From the NCBI GenBank assembly GCA_003519645.1, contig DOWI01000304.1, forward strand, positions 1 through 7,538: DNA of 7,538 bases, written 5' to 3'. Origin of the DNA: Oscillospiraceae bacterium. GTDB lineage: Bacteria; Bacillota_A; Clostridia; Oscillospirales; Acutalibacteraceae. Each line of letters starts with the position of its first letter. The first letter of the stretch is position 1. A program made the position numbers and the translations under genes. Below, one piece after another: positions 1-6,225 of this stretch. The notes below the pieces were generated by a model. That model saw only the letters and a program-made list of their open reading frames with translations. It was not told the origin of the DNA and did no database searches.

Positions 1-22
1 CCTACGACGAGCTCGTCGTAGG
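1..22. repeat. Perfect 22-base palindrome at the left edge
   Basis: Bases 1-22 equal their own reverse complement, with the centre at GAGCTC (9-14). Each arm is 11 bases, with left arm CCTACGACGAG. Because it sits exactly at the window edge, its true extent to the left is unknown. It overlaps the stretch where the groEL reading departs from the family sequence, which favours a fold-back or chimeric assembly end over a biological site. A real element here would have to interrupt a conserved coding region. Confidence 0.8.
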
Positions 23-557
23 AGGTGCCAAGCTTTCCGGCGGTGTTGCTGTTATTAAAGTAGGTGCAGCTACCGAAGTTGAAATGAAAGAAAAGAAGAT
101 GCGAATTGAGGATGCCCTGTCTGCTACTAAAGCTGCAGTTGAAGAGGGCATCGTAGCTGGCGGCGGTGTAGCTCTTATCAATGCCTCTGAACGCCTAAAT
201 AAGCTGCTTGAGGAAAAAGAGGGCGACGAAAAGACGGGCGTAAAAATTGTTGAAAAGGCTGTTCAGGAGCCGATTCGTCAGATTGCTCTTAATGCCGGTC
301 TTGAAGGCAGCATTATTATTGATAAGATTATGGCGGCCGGTAAGATCGGTTATGGTTACGATTTTGCCAACGAAGAGTATGTCGATATGATGTCCGCAGG
401 CATTGTAGACCCGACGAAAGTTACTCGTTCGGCACTGGAGAACGCTGCATCTATCGCAGCTATGGTTCTCACAACAGAATCTCTTGTTACAGATAAGAAA
501 GAGCCTGCTGCTCCTGCCGCTCCTGTTGCTCCGGGCGGAATGGACGGAATGTATTAA
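1..557 (+). CDS. groEL: Chaperonin GroEL (Hsp60), C-terminal third, 5' partial
   Basis: This is the C-terminal part of the cytosolic ATP-dependent chaperonin that folds proteins together with GroES. The readable frame begins at position 3 and gives 184 residues to the TAA at 555-557; a full GroEL has about 540. Visible GroEL signatures, in order, are [18 protein letters not shown], the intermediate/equatorial junction [15 protein letters not shown] (the glycine-rich ATP contact), [13 protein letters not shown], and [18 protein letters not shown], whose Asp contacts the nucleotide in the family. The tail ends PGGMDGMY, a short version of the usual Gly-Gly-Met tail. Oddity: the residues before AKLSGG (YDELVVGG) do not fit the highly conserved GroEL sequence (normally YDREKLQERLAKL), and they lie in a perfect palindrome at the window edge, so roughly the first 25 bases are probably not true groEL. 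groES is expected upstream but is not visible. Identity of the rest is certain. Confidence 0.97.
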   Translation, partial: YDELVVGGAKLSGGVAVIKVGAATEVEMKEKKMRIEDALSATKAAVEEGIVAGGGVALINASERLNKLLEEKEGDEKTGVKIVEKAVQEPIRQIALNAGLEGSIIIDKIMAAGKIGYGYDFANEEYVDMMSAGIVDPTKVTRSALENAASIAAMVLTTESLVTDKKEPAAPAAPVAPGGMDGMY

Positions 558-571
558 TCATATAATCAGCC

Positions 572-603
572 AAATCGGTGGGGGGATCCTCCACCGATTT
601 TTT
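572..603 (+). terminator. Rho-independent terminator after groEL
   Basis: A 13-pair stem (572-584 with 588-600, one G-T wobble at 582/590) closes a 3-base loop (585-587). The arms are AAATCGGTGG and CCACCGATTT plus three further inner pairs. The right arm runs straight into six T residues (598-603). It begins 15 bases after the groEL stop and separates the chaperonin transcript from the pur operon. Confidence 0.93.
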
Positions 604-608
604 AGTAA

Positions 609-638
609 TTACAAAAACATGGATGATATGCTTATAAC
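609..638 (+). promoter_or_regulatory. Candidate sigma-A promoter, first
   Basis: TTACAA at 609-614 and TATAAC at 633-638 are separated by 18 bases, directly downstream of the groEL terminator. Each hexamer departs from consensus at one or two positions, and in AT-rich sequence such pairs occur by chance. It could serve the pur operon or the small ORF at 792. Confidence 0.25.
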
Positions 639-669
639 AGCGAATAAAGCGAAAGTATACAAAATATTG

Positions 670-697
670 TTGTTAAAGAATGCCTGAACACTATAAC
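670..697 (+). promoter_or_regulatory. Candidate sigma-A promoter, second
   Basis: TTGTTA at 670-675 and TATAAC at 692-697 are separated by 16 bases, predicting a start near 704. This is slightly better placed than the candidate at 609-638, because the following hairpin (713-732), dyads and small ORF would all lie in its transcript. No activator or repressor site is recognised next to it. Confidence 0.3.
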
Positions 698-747
698 TCT
701 ACAAAAATGCTTGTGCTACTTGAAATTAGCACTGTTTTGCAATAGAA

Positions 748-770
748 TATGTACATACAATCAATTGTAT
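748..770. repeat. Two adjacent dyads upstream of the small ORF
   Basis: TATGTACATA (748-757) is a perfect 10-base palindrome. It overlaps by three bases a second dyad, ATACAAT-CA-ATTGTAT (755-770), with perfect 7-base arms around two bases. The pair lies about 50-75 bases past the second promoter candidate and 10 bases before the Shine-Dalgarno at 780. The spacers are too short for good RNA hairpins, so a protein operator is the more natural reading, but AT-rich dyads of this length can arise by chance. Confidence 0.4.
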
Positions 771-779
771 TTGAATATT

Positions 780-784
780 GGAGG
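780..784 (+). promoter_or_regulatory. Strong Shine-Dalgarno for the small ORF
   Basis: GGAGG at 780-784 sits 7 bases before the ATG at 792. It is as good as the ribosome sites of the pur genes and is the main reason to take the 48-codon ORF seriously, and to prefer ATG 792 over the in-frame TTG at 711. Confidence 0.55.
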
Positions 785-791
785 CTATAAA

Positions 792-938
792 ATGCGAGGT
801 GTAATGTGGTTAATGGATTTATTTCATTTTTGCACCGGGAGTATTGCAACTATAATTGCAGGAACAGCTCCAATCTATTCAAATATAATCCTGAATAAAG
901 CGGCTGTAGGCGTTGTTGCGCCTGCAGCCGTTATTTAA
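792..938 (+). CDS. Possible small hydrophobic protein or leader peptide, 48 aa
   Basis: I do not recognise this ORF. It starts at ATG 792 behind an excellent GGAGG and stops at TAA 936-938. The protein starts MRGVMWLMDLFHFC and is mostly hydrophobic, with only two basic residues and one acidic residue, and a middle stretch GSIATIIAGTAPIYSNIIL that could be a membrane segment. The last 13 or so residues, rich in Ala and Val, are encoded by the arms of the hairpin at 899-932, so that part of the sequence may be shaped by RNA structure rather than by protein function. It lies 70 bases upstream of purE in the same direction. It may be a leader peptide whose translation influences the hairpin, an unrelated small membrane protein with its own terminator, or a chance ORF. 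No homology can be assessed here. Confidence 0.35.
   Translation: MRGVMWLMDLFHFCTGSIATIIAGTAPIYSNIILNKAAVGVVAPAAVI
899..932 (+). terminator. Strong hairpin, possible terminator or attenuator before purE
   Basis: Bases 899-912 pair with 919-932 in 14 pairs, including wobbles at 900/931 and 907/924, around the 6-base loop TTGTTG. The stem core is GC-rich (CGGCTGTAGGCG with CGCCTGCAGCCG). It is followed by TTATTTAATCTGTTTT, which is T-rich but interrupted and so a weaker U-tract than that of the groEL terminator. The stop codon of the 48-codon ORF (936-938) lies just past the stem. It could end the small ORF's transcript, or partially terminate transcription ahead of purE, which lies 76 bases further on. 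Confidence 0.5.
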
Positions 939-1008
939 TCTGTTTTATGCAGTTTAATAAAGGAGTAAATCAGCCGACTGGAAGTTTTCAAGATGGGGAG
1001 AGCAAAAG

Positions 1009-1503
1009 ATGACACAAAAAAAGAAAGTTGCAGTAATCATGGGCAGCGACAGTGATATGCCGGTTGTCTCTAAAGCGATTGAAAAACTAAAATACTTTGG
1101 AGTCCCGGTTGAAGCTCATGTAATGTCTGCTCATCGTACGCCTGAGAGGGCGATTTCCTTCGCCTCTAACGCCTATTATAACGGCTTTGGAGTAATTATC
1201 GCTGCGGCAGGTAAGGCGGCTCATTTGGCAGGCGTCCTTGCTGCTCATACCATACTTCCGGTTATAGGTATTCCGATAAAATCTTCTACGATGGGCGGCC
1301 TAGATTCGCTTTTGTCTACTGTTCAGATGCCGGCAGGAATACCCGTTGCGACTGTAGCAATCGACGGGGCGGAAAATGCTGCAATCCTCGCTGTGCAGAT
1401 GCTTGCCCTTATTGATACGGAATTGAGCGATAAGCTTTTTAAAATGAAACAGGACATGGAAACCGCTGTTATAGAAAAGGATAAAAAGCTGTCTCAATAT
1501 TGA
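1009..1503 (+). CDS. purE: 5-(carboxyamino)imidazole ribonucleotide mutase / AIR carboxylase, PurE
   Basis: PurE makes CAIR in de novo purine synthesis. Class I enzymes rearrange N5-CAIR supplied by PurK; class II enzymes carboxylate AIR with CO2. The 164-residue protein has the N-terminal nucleotide loop VIMGSDSDMP (9-18), SAHRTP (40-45) with the catalytic His42, AAAGKAAHLAG (65-75) with a second conserved His72, and STVQMPAGIPVATVAIDGA (103-121) followed by the NAA segment. The SAHR motif and overall layout are class I. The glycine loop, however, reads AAAGKAAHLAG where E. coli has AGAGGAAHLPG. No purK is present in the window. The start is set by GGGGAG at 995-1000, 8 bases before ATG. An ATG at 993 is out of frame. 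This is the first pur gene of the operon; purC follows after 37 bases. Length is normal for the family. Confidence 0.96.
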   Translation: MTQKKKVAVIMGSDSDMPVVSKAIEKLKYFGVPVEAHVMSAHRTPERAISFASNAYYNGFGVIIAAAGKAAHLAGVLAAHTILPVIGIPIKSSTMGGLDSLLSTVQMPAGIPVATVAIDGAENAAILAVQMLALIDTELSDKLFKMKQDMETAVIEKDKKLSQY

Positions 1504-1540
1504 ATTATTACTCTAATTATACGCTTTAGGAGGAATCAAA

Positions 1541-2251
1541 ATGGATAAGTGCGCCCAACTCTATGAAGGAAAAGCGAAAAAAGTATTTTCTACTAATCAA
1601 CCAGACTTGGTGATTGTTGATTACAAGGATGATGCAACTGCATTTAATGGTGAAAAGAAAGGTACAATCCTCGGAAAAGGTGTTATAAATAATCGAATGA
1701 GTAATATGCTGATGCAGTTCCTAGAAAAAAAGGGAGTGCCCACTCATTATGTGAAAGAATTATCCGAGCGTGAAACCATTGTGAAAAGGGTCTCAATTAT
1801 TCCCTTAGAGGTCATTGTGCGCAATCTAGCAGCCGGATCCTTTTCAAAGCGCTACGGTGTCGAGGAAGGCACTCCTTTAAAACAGCCCTCTCTCGAGTTT
1901 AGTTATAAAAATGATGATCTGGGGGATCCCCTTATCAACGATTATCATATTCTCGCGCTAGGTCTTGCAACCAGGGAGGAGCTGGATATAATTGCAACAT
2001 ACGCATTTAAGGTAAACGAATTTTTAAAAACATATTTTTTAAAACTTGACATTGAGTTGGTAGACTTTAAGCTTGAGTTTGGCAAGACAGCAGATGGAAA
2101 AATCGTCCTCGCCGATGAAATTTCGCCCGATACTTGTCGTTTCTGGGATGTACATACGCATGAAAAGTTGGACAAGGATCGTTTTCGCAGAAATTTGGGC
2201 GGAGAAGTTGAAGCTTACAAAGAAGTTATGCGCCGTCTAATGGGCGAATAG
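1541..2251 (+). CDS. purC: SAICAR synthetase, PurC
   Basis: PurC is phosphoribosylaminoimidazole-succinocarboxamide synthase, which joins CAIR to aspartate with ATP to give SAICAR. The 236-residue protein is full length for bacterial PurC. It shows the N-terminal ATP-grasp-like start LYEGKAKKV (7-15), [15 protein letters not shown] (27-41), the basic and phosphate-contacting stretch [20 protein letters not shown] (86-105), LVDFKLEFG (173-181) and [14 protein letters not shown] (190-203), which carries the acidic metal/ATP site, then [11 protein letters not shown] (211-221). The start is fixed by AGGAGG at 1528-1533, 7 bases before ATG. It uses the product of the gene just upstream. The N-terminus is compact, with no fusion to PurE as in animal PAICS. 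Confidence 0.97.
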   Translation: MDKCAQLYEGKAKKVFSTNQPDLVIVDYKDDATAFNGEKKGTILGKGVINNRMSNMLMQFLEKKGVPTHYVKELSERETIVKRVSIIPLEVIVRNLAAGSFSKRYGVEEGTPLKQPSLEFSYKNDDLGDPLINDYHILALGLATREELDIIATYAFKVNEFLKTYFLKLDIELVDFKLEFGKTADGKIVLADEISPDTCRFWDVHTHEKLDKDRFRRNLGGEVEAYKEVMRRLMGE

Positions 2252-2311
2252 CTGGGTGTTTTGTTTAATGTTAATGAATCAGACCTTATATAGAAAGGCA
2301 TAGGTATATAT

Positions 2312-3742
2312 ATGTCAGATCAACTGCATGAAGAATGCGGCGTTTTTGGTATTTTTGATCCGGTTATCAGCAACGTTGCTCGCTCAACCTATTTTGCACT
2401 GTATGCGCTACAGCACAGAGGGCAGGAGAGCTGTGGCATTGCAGTAAACGAGGACGGTGTTTTCCGTTCACACCGGGCAACTGGTTTGGTGCCTGAGGTT
2501 TTTACATCCGAAATTCTTGAAAAACTCGGAAATGGAAATATCGCTGTAGCTCATGTTCGGTATTCAACTACAGGTAATGCCAATAACAATAACAATGTAC
2601 AGCCCCTTGTAGTGCGCCATGTAAAGGGTACCATGGCAATTGCCCACAACGGAAATCTCACCAACGCATATGAGTTGCGCCGTCAATACGAGCTTGAAGG
2701 CGCGATATTTCATGGCTCAAGCGACACCGAAGTAATTGCATATGCGATTACCAAAGCAAGGCTGGAAACCGGCTCGATAGAGGAAGCTATCGAAAAGGCA
2801 ATGACCTCCATTAAAGGAGCATATTCTCTTGTTGTAATGTCTCCTCAAAAACTAATTGCTGTCCGAGACCCGCAGGGGTTCAGACCACTTTGTATGGGTA
2901 GGACGCAAGATGGTGCTGTTGTATTTGCATCTGAAAGCTGTGCTTTGGACAGCATTAACGCTGATTTTGTCAGGGATATAAGGCCCGGAGAGATCGTTGT
3001 GGCTTCTAGTCAGGGTGTTCGTACAATTGAGACACATTGCGGGCAAAAAAGCGGTATGTGTGTATTTGAGTTCGTATATTTTGCACGTCCCGACAGTGTG
3101 ATTGAAGGTGCAAGTGTTTATGAGGCTCGGCTGCGCGCCGGTGCTTTCTTAGCCCTTGAACATCCGATACAGGCAGATGTAGTAATCGGAGTTCCGGACT
3201 CCGGACTAGATGCTGCGCTAGGATATGCCCGCCAGTCCGGTATCCCATATGGTGTTGGATTTGTTAAAAACAGATATGTAGGACGCAGTTTTATACAACC
3301 CACTCAGGGACAGCGTGAGGATGCTGTAAAAATCAAGCTAAACGTTATCCACTCGGTTGTTGAAGGAAAACGAGTCATCATGATTGATGACTCCATTGTC
3401 AGAGGTACAACCAGCGCAACAATCGTTGGCCTGCTACGTGAGGCAGGTGCTACAGAAGTTCATATGCTTGTTTCTTCTCCACCATTTATAAATCCCTGTT
3501 ATTTTGGTACAGATATCGATAGCAGGGACAAGCTGATTGCCTACCGGTTGAACTCAGTTGAGGATATTGCAAAAGAAATTGGTGTTGACAGTTTGGGGTA
3601 TCTAAGCGTCGAAAGCGTTAACAAAATCGCAAAAAATGCCAATTGCATGTTTTGCGATGGATGCTTTACAGGTCATTACCCCATTAAAACACCCGATGAA
3701 AGACATAAAGATAAGTTTGAAGAAAAAATAATTAAGAAATAA
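2312..3742 (+). CDS. purF: Amidophosphoribosyltransferase, PurF (Fe-S type)
   Basis: PurF carries out the committed step, converting PRPP and glutamine to phosphoribosylamine. Of 476 residues, the N-terminal half is a class II (Ntn) glutaminase. It has an 8-residue propeptide before Cys9 (EECGVFGI), which would become the N-terminal nucleophile after processing, then ALQHRGQESCGI (32-43), HVRYSTTG (81-88) and AHNGNLTNAYELR (111-123). The C-terminal half is a type I phosphoribosyltransferase with VIMIDDSIVRGTTS (355-368) as the PRPP loop. Cys250, Cys396, Cys448 and Cys451 (CDGC) sit where the B. subtilis-type enzyme binds its 4Fe-4S cluster, which fits an oxygen-sensitive PurF in an anaerobe. 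The Shine-Dalgarno (GAAAGG, 2293-2298) is 13 bases from the ATG, a long spacing. A five-Asn run lies at 91-95. In this family AMP and GMP are feedback inhibitors. Confidence 0.97.
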   Translation: MSDQLHEECGVFGIFDPVISNVARSTYFALYALQHRGQESCGIAVNEDGVFRSHRATGLVPEVFTSEILEKLGNGNIAVAHVRYSTTGNANNNNNVQPLVVRHVKGTMAIAHNGNLTNAYELRRQYELEGAIFHGSSDTEVIAYAITKARLETGSIEEAIEKAMTSIKGAYSLVVMSPQKLIAVRDPQGFRPLCMGRTQDGAVVFASESCALDSINADFVRDIRPGEIVVASSQGVRTIETHCGQKSGMCVFEFVYFARPDSVIEGASVYEARLRAGAFLALEHPIQADVVIGVPDSGLDAALGYARQSGIPYGVGFVKNRYVGRSFIQPTQGQREDAVKIKLNVIHSVVEGKRVIMIDDSIVRGTTSATIVGLLREAGATEVHMLVSSPPFINPCYFGTDIDSRDKLIAYRLNSVEDIAKEIGVDSLGYLSVESVNKIAKNANCMFCDGCFTGHYPIKTPDERHKDKFEEKIIKK

Positions 3743-3814
3743 ATTCAAATATGAAATATTATGAAAATTCTATTTTATTAATTTCTAACCAAGAAAAAGA
3801 GGAGGCTTTCCCAG

Positions 3815-4849
3815 ATGAACAGCGTAAGTGAAAGCTATGCAGCAGCCGGAGTGGATGTAACCGCAGGTTACAAAGCAGTTGAATTTATAAAGTCCCATGT
3901 TGCAAAAACCGCAATTCCCGGTGTGATTTCGGGTATCGGCGGGTTTGGAGGAATGTTTGAGCCTGATCTGTCAGGAATAAAGAGACCCGTACTGGTTTCC
4001 GGAACGGACGGCGTCGGAACAAAGTTGAAGCTGGCTTTCATGATGGACAAGCATGATACGATTGGAATTGACTGTGTTGCAATGTGTGTCAATGATGTCG
4101 CCTGTTCCGGCGCACAGCCTATGTTTTTTCTCGACTATATCGCATGCGGAAAAAATTATCCTGAAAAAATTGCATCCATTGTTTCAGGCGTTGCGGAGGG
4201 CTGTCTTCAGGCCGGTTGCGCTTTGATCGGTGGTGAGACCGCCGAGATGCCAGGATTTTATCCCGAAGATGAATATGATCTTGCCGGCTTTTGTGTCGGA
4301 GTTGCAGATTACGACAATATCATCTCAGGAAATAAGGTAGCAGCCAATGATGTACTGATTGGTGTTGCTTCGAGTGGCGTTCATTCCAACGGGTTTTCTC
4401 TTGTACGAAAGGTTTTTGGTGTTTCGGAAAAAAAGTTGTCTGTTTATTGTGATGATCTTGGCTGCACTCTTGGTGAATCGCTTCTGACACCGACAAAAAT
4501 ATATGTGAAATCATTATTGAATTTGATTAAAAATATAGAAGTGCATGGAATCTCACATATTACAGGCGGCGGTTTTTATGAGAACATTCCTCGTATGCTT
4601 CCGGATGGCTTGAAAGCCGTAATTAAACAAAGCGACGTACCTGTACTCCCAGTGTTTCATCTTATCCAACAGATGGGTAGTATTCCTGAACGAGATATGT
4701 TCAATACATTTAACATGGGAATAGGGCTCTGTATTGCTGTTCCATCTAATAAAGCAGATGAGGCAGTACGGTTACTCAATCAATCAGGAGAGAAGGCGGG
4801 AATCCTCGGTCATATCGAGACAGGAGAAAAGGGTGTTGAGCTATGCTAA
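3815..4849 (+). CDS. purM: AIR synthetase (FGAM cyclo-ligase), PurM
   Basis: PurM closes the imidazole ring, converting FGAM and ATP to AIR. The 344-residue protein has normal length and the family's two alpha/beta domains. Visible motifs are [14 protein letters not shown] (13-26), the ATP-site segment [14 protein letters not shown] (61-74), [20 protein letters not shown] (83-102), [12 protein letters not shown] (138-149), [15 protein letters not shown] (186-200), [16 protein letters not shown] (245-260) and [14 protein letters not shown] (297-310). The start is set by GAGGAGG at 3799-3805, 9 bases before ATG. The 72-base gap after purF is AT-rich and shows no terminator. Its last seven bases (ATGCTAA) also form the start of purN, suggesting translational coupling. 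PurL, which supplies FGAM, is not in the window. Confidence 0.97.
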   Translation: MNSVSESYAAAGVDVTAGYKAVEFIKSHVAKTAIPGVISGIGGFGGMFEPDLSGIKRPVLVSGTDGVGTKLKLAFMMDKHDTIGIDCVAMCVNDVACSGAQPMFFLDYIACGKNYPEKIASIVSGVAEGCLQAGCALIGGETAEMPGFYPEDEYDLAGFCVGVADYDNIISGNKVAANDVLIGVASSGVHSNGFSLVRKVFGVSEKKLSVYCDDLGCTLGESLLTPTKIYVKSLLNLIKNIEVHGISHITGGGFYENIPRMLPDGLKAVIKQSDVPVLPVFHLIQQMGSIPERDMFNTFNMGIGLCIAVPSNKADEAVRLLNQSGEKAGILGHIETGEKGVELC

Positions 4850-5469
4850 ACATAGTCGTATTGGTTTCCGGTGGGGGTACAAATCTGCAGGCTCTTCTTG
4901 ATGCCGAGGAGGCGGGGGAAATCCGCGGCGGACGAATCATACATGTAATCTCTTCATCGTCTGAAGCATATGCCCTTGAGCGTGCTCGCCGTCATGGAGT
5001 ATGCACAACCATTGTTGAACGCAGTGCATTTAATTCATCCGATGAATTTGACACCGAGCTTTTAAAAGAACTTGAAAGCTGTGAAGCGGATCTTATTGTA
5101 TTAGCGGGTTTCCTGTGTATACTCGGCGAACGGATTGTAAGAAAATATTCAAATCGCATTATAAATGTCCATCCGTCACTGATTCCTGCTTTTTGCGGAA
5201 AAGGCTTTTACGGACTTAAGGTTCATGAGGCCGCTTTATCATACGGCGTTAAGCTGACGGGCGCTACGGTACATTTTGTAAATGAAATACCGGATGGTGG
5301 CGCGATCATCCTTCAAAAAGCTGTTCCGATTCACCAGGGCGATACGCCCGAGACTTTACAGCTCAGAGTAATGCGGCAGGCTGAATGGGAATTATTGCCG
5401 CGCGCTGTATCATTGTTTTGTGAAGGTAAAATTACGGTTCAAGGAAAAAACACAATTATTTCTGATTAA
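4843..5469 (+). CDS. purN: GAR formyltransferase (10-formyl-THF dependent), PurN
   Basis: PurN transfers a formyl group from 10-formyltetrahydrofolate to glycinamide ribonucleotide, giving FGAR. The 208-residue protein is the standard length. It has the phosphate loop [14 protein letters not shown] (6-19), [11 protein letters not shown] (84-94), and the three catalytic residues of the formyltransferase family: Asn108 and His110 in [11 protein letters not shown] (107-117) and Asp151 in [12 protein letters not shown] (147-158), with a further conserved His144 in GATVHFV. The ATG at 4843 overlaps the purM stop by 7 bases. The AG-rich stretch GGAGAAAAGGG (4833-4843 region) just upstream is the nearest ribosome site, so re-initiation by ribosomes ending purM is likely. 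The enzyme needs the same folate cofactor as the stand-alone AICAR formyltransferase two genes downstream. Confidence 0.96.
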   Translation: MLNIVVLVSGGGTNLQALLDAEEAGEIRGGRIIHVISSSSEAYALERARRHGVCTTIVERSAFNSSDEFDTELLKELESCEADLIVLAGFLCILGERIVRKYSNRIINVHPSLIPAFCGKGFYGLKVHEAALSYGVKLTGATVHFVNEIPDGGAIILQKAVPIHQGDTPETLQLRVMRQAEWELLPRAVSLFCEGKITVQGKNTIISD

Positions 5470-5486
5470 GTTTTCACTAAACATTA

Positions 5487-5492
5487 GAAAGG
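5487..5492 (+). promoter_or_regulatory. Ribosome site that decides the TTG start of the cyclohydrolase gene
   Basis: GAAAGG at 5487-5492 precedes the TTG at 5504 by 11 bases. An in-frame TGA at 5495-5497 rules out any earlier start, and the next in-frame start-like codon, TTG at 5519, has no comparable ribosome site. A weak start codon with slightly long spacing suggests lower translation than its neighbours. Confidence 0.5.
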
Positions 5493-5503
5493 TCTGATCA
5501 TTT

Positions 5504-6211
5504 TTGCAGATACAAAGCTTGTTAACTGAACTATCATCCACTACCTATCCGGGACGAGGTATCGTTTTGGGCAAAAATGACGACGGAGATAAGGTTGTCA
5601 TTGCCTATTTTATTATGGGACGCAGCGAAAACAGCCGGAACCGAATTTTTGAGAAAACCGATGACGGTATCAGAACAAAAGCCTTTGATGAAAGCAAAAT
5701 GGTCGATCCGTCATTGATTATATATGCACCGGTACGGGTACTCAATGGTTGCACAATTGTGACCAACGGTGACCAGACTGATACCATTTGTGAATTTATG
5801 CAAGCCGGTAAATCTTTTGAAGAGGCACTTAGAACCCGTACATTTGAGCCGGATGCTCCAAATTTTACGCCACGAATTTCGGGTTTTGTAAATCCGAAAA
5901 AGGATCTTCTCAGTTTGTCCATTCTGAAATCAGATGGCGGAAGCCCTGAAAGTGTAAATCGATTTTTCTATGAGTACAACTGCGTTTCGGCAGGAACAGG
6001 GTATTTTATTCACACTTATATGGGGGACGGAAATCCGCTTCCTTCGTTTGAAGGAGAACCTGTAAAAGTTACGACAGGTTGTGCAATCGACAGCTTCACT
6101 GGATCCGTTTGGAACAGTCTTAATGAAAAGAACAGAGTATCTCTGTTTACACGTTTCATTTCAATTAAAACACTAAAAACCGAAACACGAATTGTGAATA
6201 AAAACATGTAA
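5504..6211 (+). CDS. purO: IMP cyclohydrolase, archaeal PurO-like
   Basis: This enzyme is inferred to dehydrate FAICAR to IMP, the final ring closure. The 235-residue protein is unlike the MGS-like cyclohydrolase domain fused in normal PurH. It resembles the PurO family first known in methanogens, which has an Ntn-hydrolase-like fold. Motifs I recognise are YPGRGIVLG (15-23), AYFIMGRSENSRNRIF (34-49), VTNGDQTDTI (86-95), PNFTPRISGF (119-128) and, more weakly, GEPVKVTTGCAIDSF (184-198). No signal peptide or membrane segment is seen. It starts at TTG 5504. The position between purN and a formyltransferase that lacks its own cyclohydrolase domain strongly supports the role. The assignment of family rests on memory of motifs; a profile search against the IMP_cyclohyd family would settle it. 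The gene symbol is by analogy. Confidence 0.87.
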   Translation: MQIQSLLTELSSTTYPGRGIVLGKNDDGDKVVIAYFIMGRSENSRNRIFEKTDDGIRTKAFDESKMVDPSLIIYAPVRVLNGCTIVTNGDQTDTICEFMQAGKSFEEALRTRTFEPDAPNFTPRISGFVNPKKDLLSLSILKSDGGSPESVNRFFYEYNCVSAGTGYFIHTYMGDGNPLPSFEGEPVKVTTGCAIDSFTGSVWNSLNEKNRVSLFTRFISIKTLKTETRIVNKNM

Positions 6212-6225
6212 AGGGGAAGTGCTTT

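Larger units (their letters stand above)
604..1008 (+). other. Leader region between groEL and purE
   Basis: These 405 bases contain no long gene. I see, in order: two weak sigma-A-like pairs (609-638 and 670-697); a 6-pair hairpin (GTGCTA 713-718 with TAGCAC 727-732, 8-base loop); two adjacent dyads (748-757 and 755-770); a strong Shine-Dalgarno and 48-codon ORF (780-938); a 14-pair hairpin at the end of that ORF (899-932); and about 70 bases of purE-proximal leader that includes AAGGAG at 959-964 with no start codon near it, and GACTGG and GGGGAG blocks at 976-1000. I found no match to the conserved cores of the purine (guanine/adenine) or PRPP/ykkC riboswitches, and no PurBox. The region probably carries the operon promoter and some post-initiation control, but that is inference. 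Confidence 0.6.

Noticed and set aside
561..566. Perfect TATAAT just after the groEL stop
   Set aside because: No acceptable -35 hexamer lies 16-19 bases upstream, and a transcript from it would run straight into the terminator at 572-603.
484..687. 67-codon plus-strand frame across the groEL end and terminator
   Set aside because: It is an out-of-frame reading of groEL that runs through the terminator stem and has no ribosome site or recognisable product.
711..938. Longer 75-codon reading of the small ORF from TTG 711
   Set aside because: It starts at TTG inside the hairpin at 713-732 without a ribosome site, while ATG 792 has GGAGG at ideal spacing.
604..1008. Purine riboswitch, PRPP/ykkC riboswitch or PurBox upstream of purE
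   Set aside because: None of the conserved cores (such as GTTTCTACC, the ykkC GGGACA-type block, or CCGAAC with flanking A/T) is present by eye.
2261..2292. Promoter-like TTGTTT and TATATA between purC and purF
   Set aside because: The spacing is about 20 bases, too long for a normal sigma-A promoter.
3717..3745. Promoter-like pair TTGAAG and TAAATT between purF and purM
   Set aside because: The -10 is poor, the -35 is coding, and AT-rich gaps give such matches by chance; the operon layout needs no internal promoter here.
5605..5922. 105-codon open frame on the minus strand
   Set aside because: It lies wholly inside the PurO-like gene, has no ribosome site or recognisable protein features, and is the antisense shadow of a well-supported CDS.
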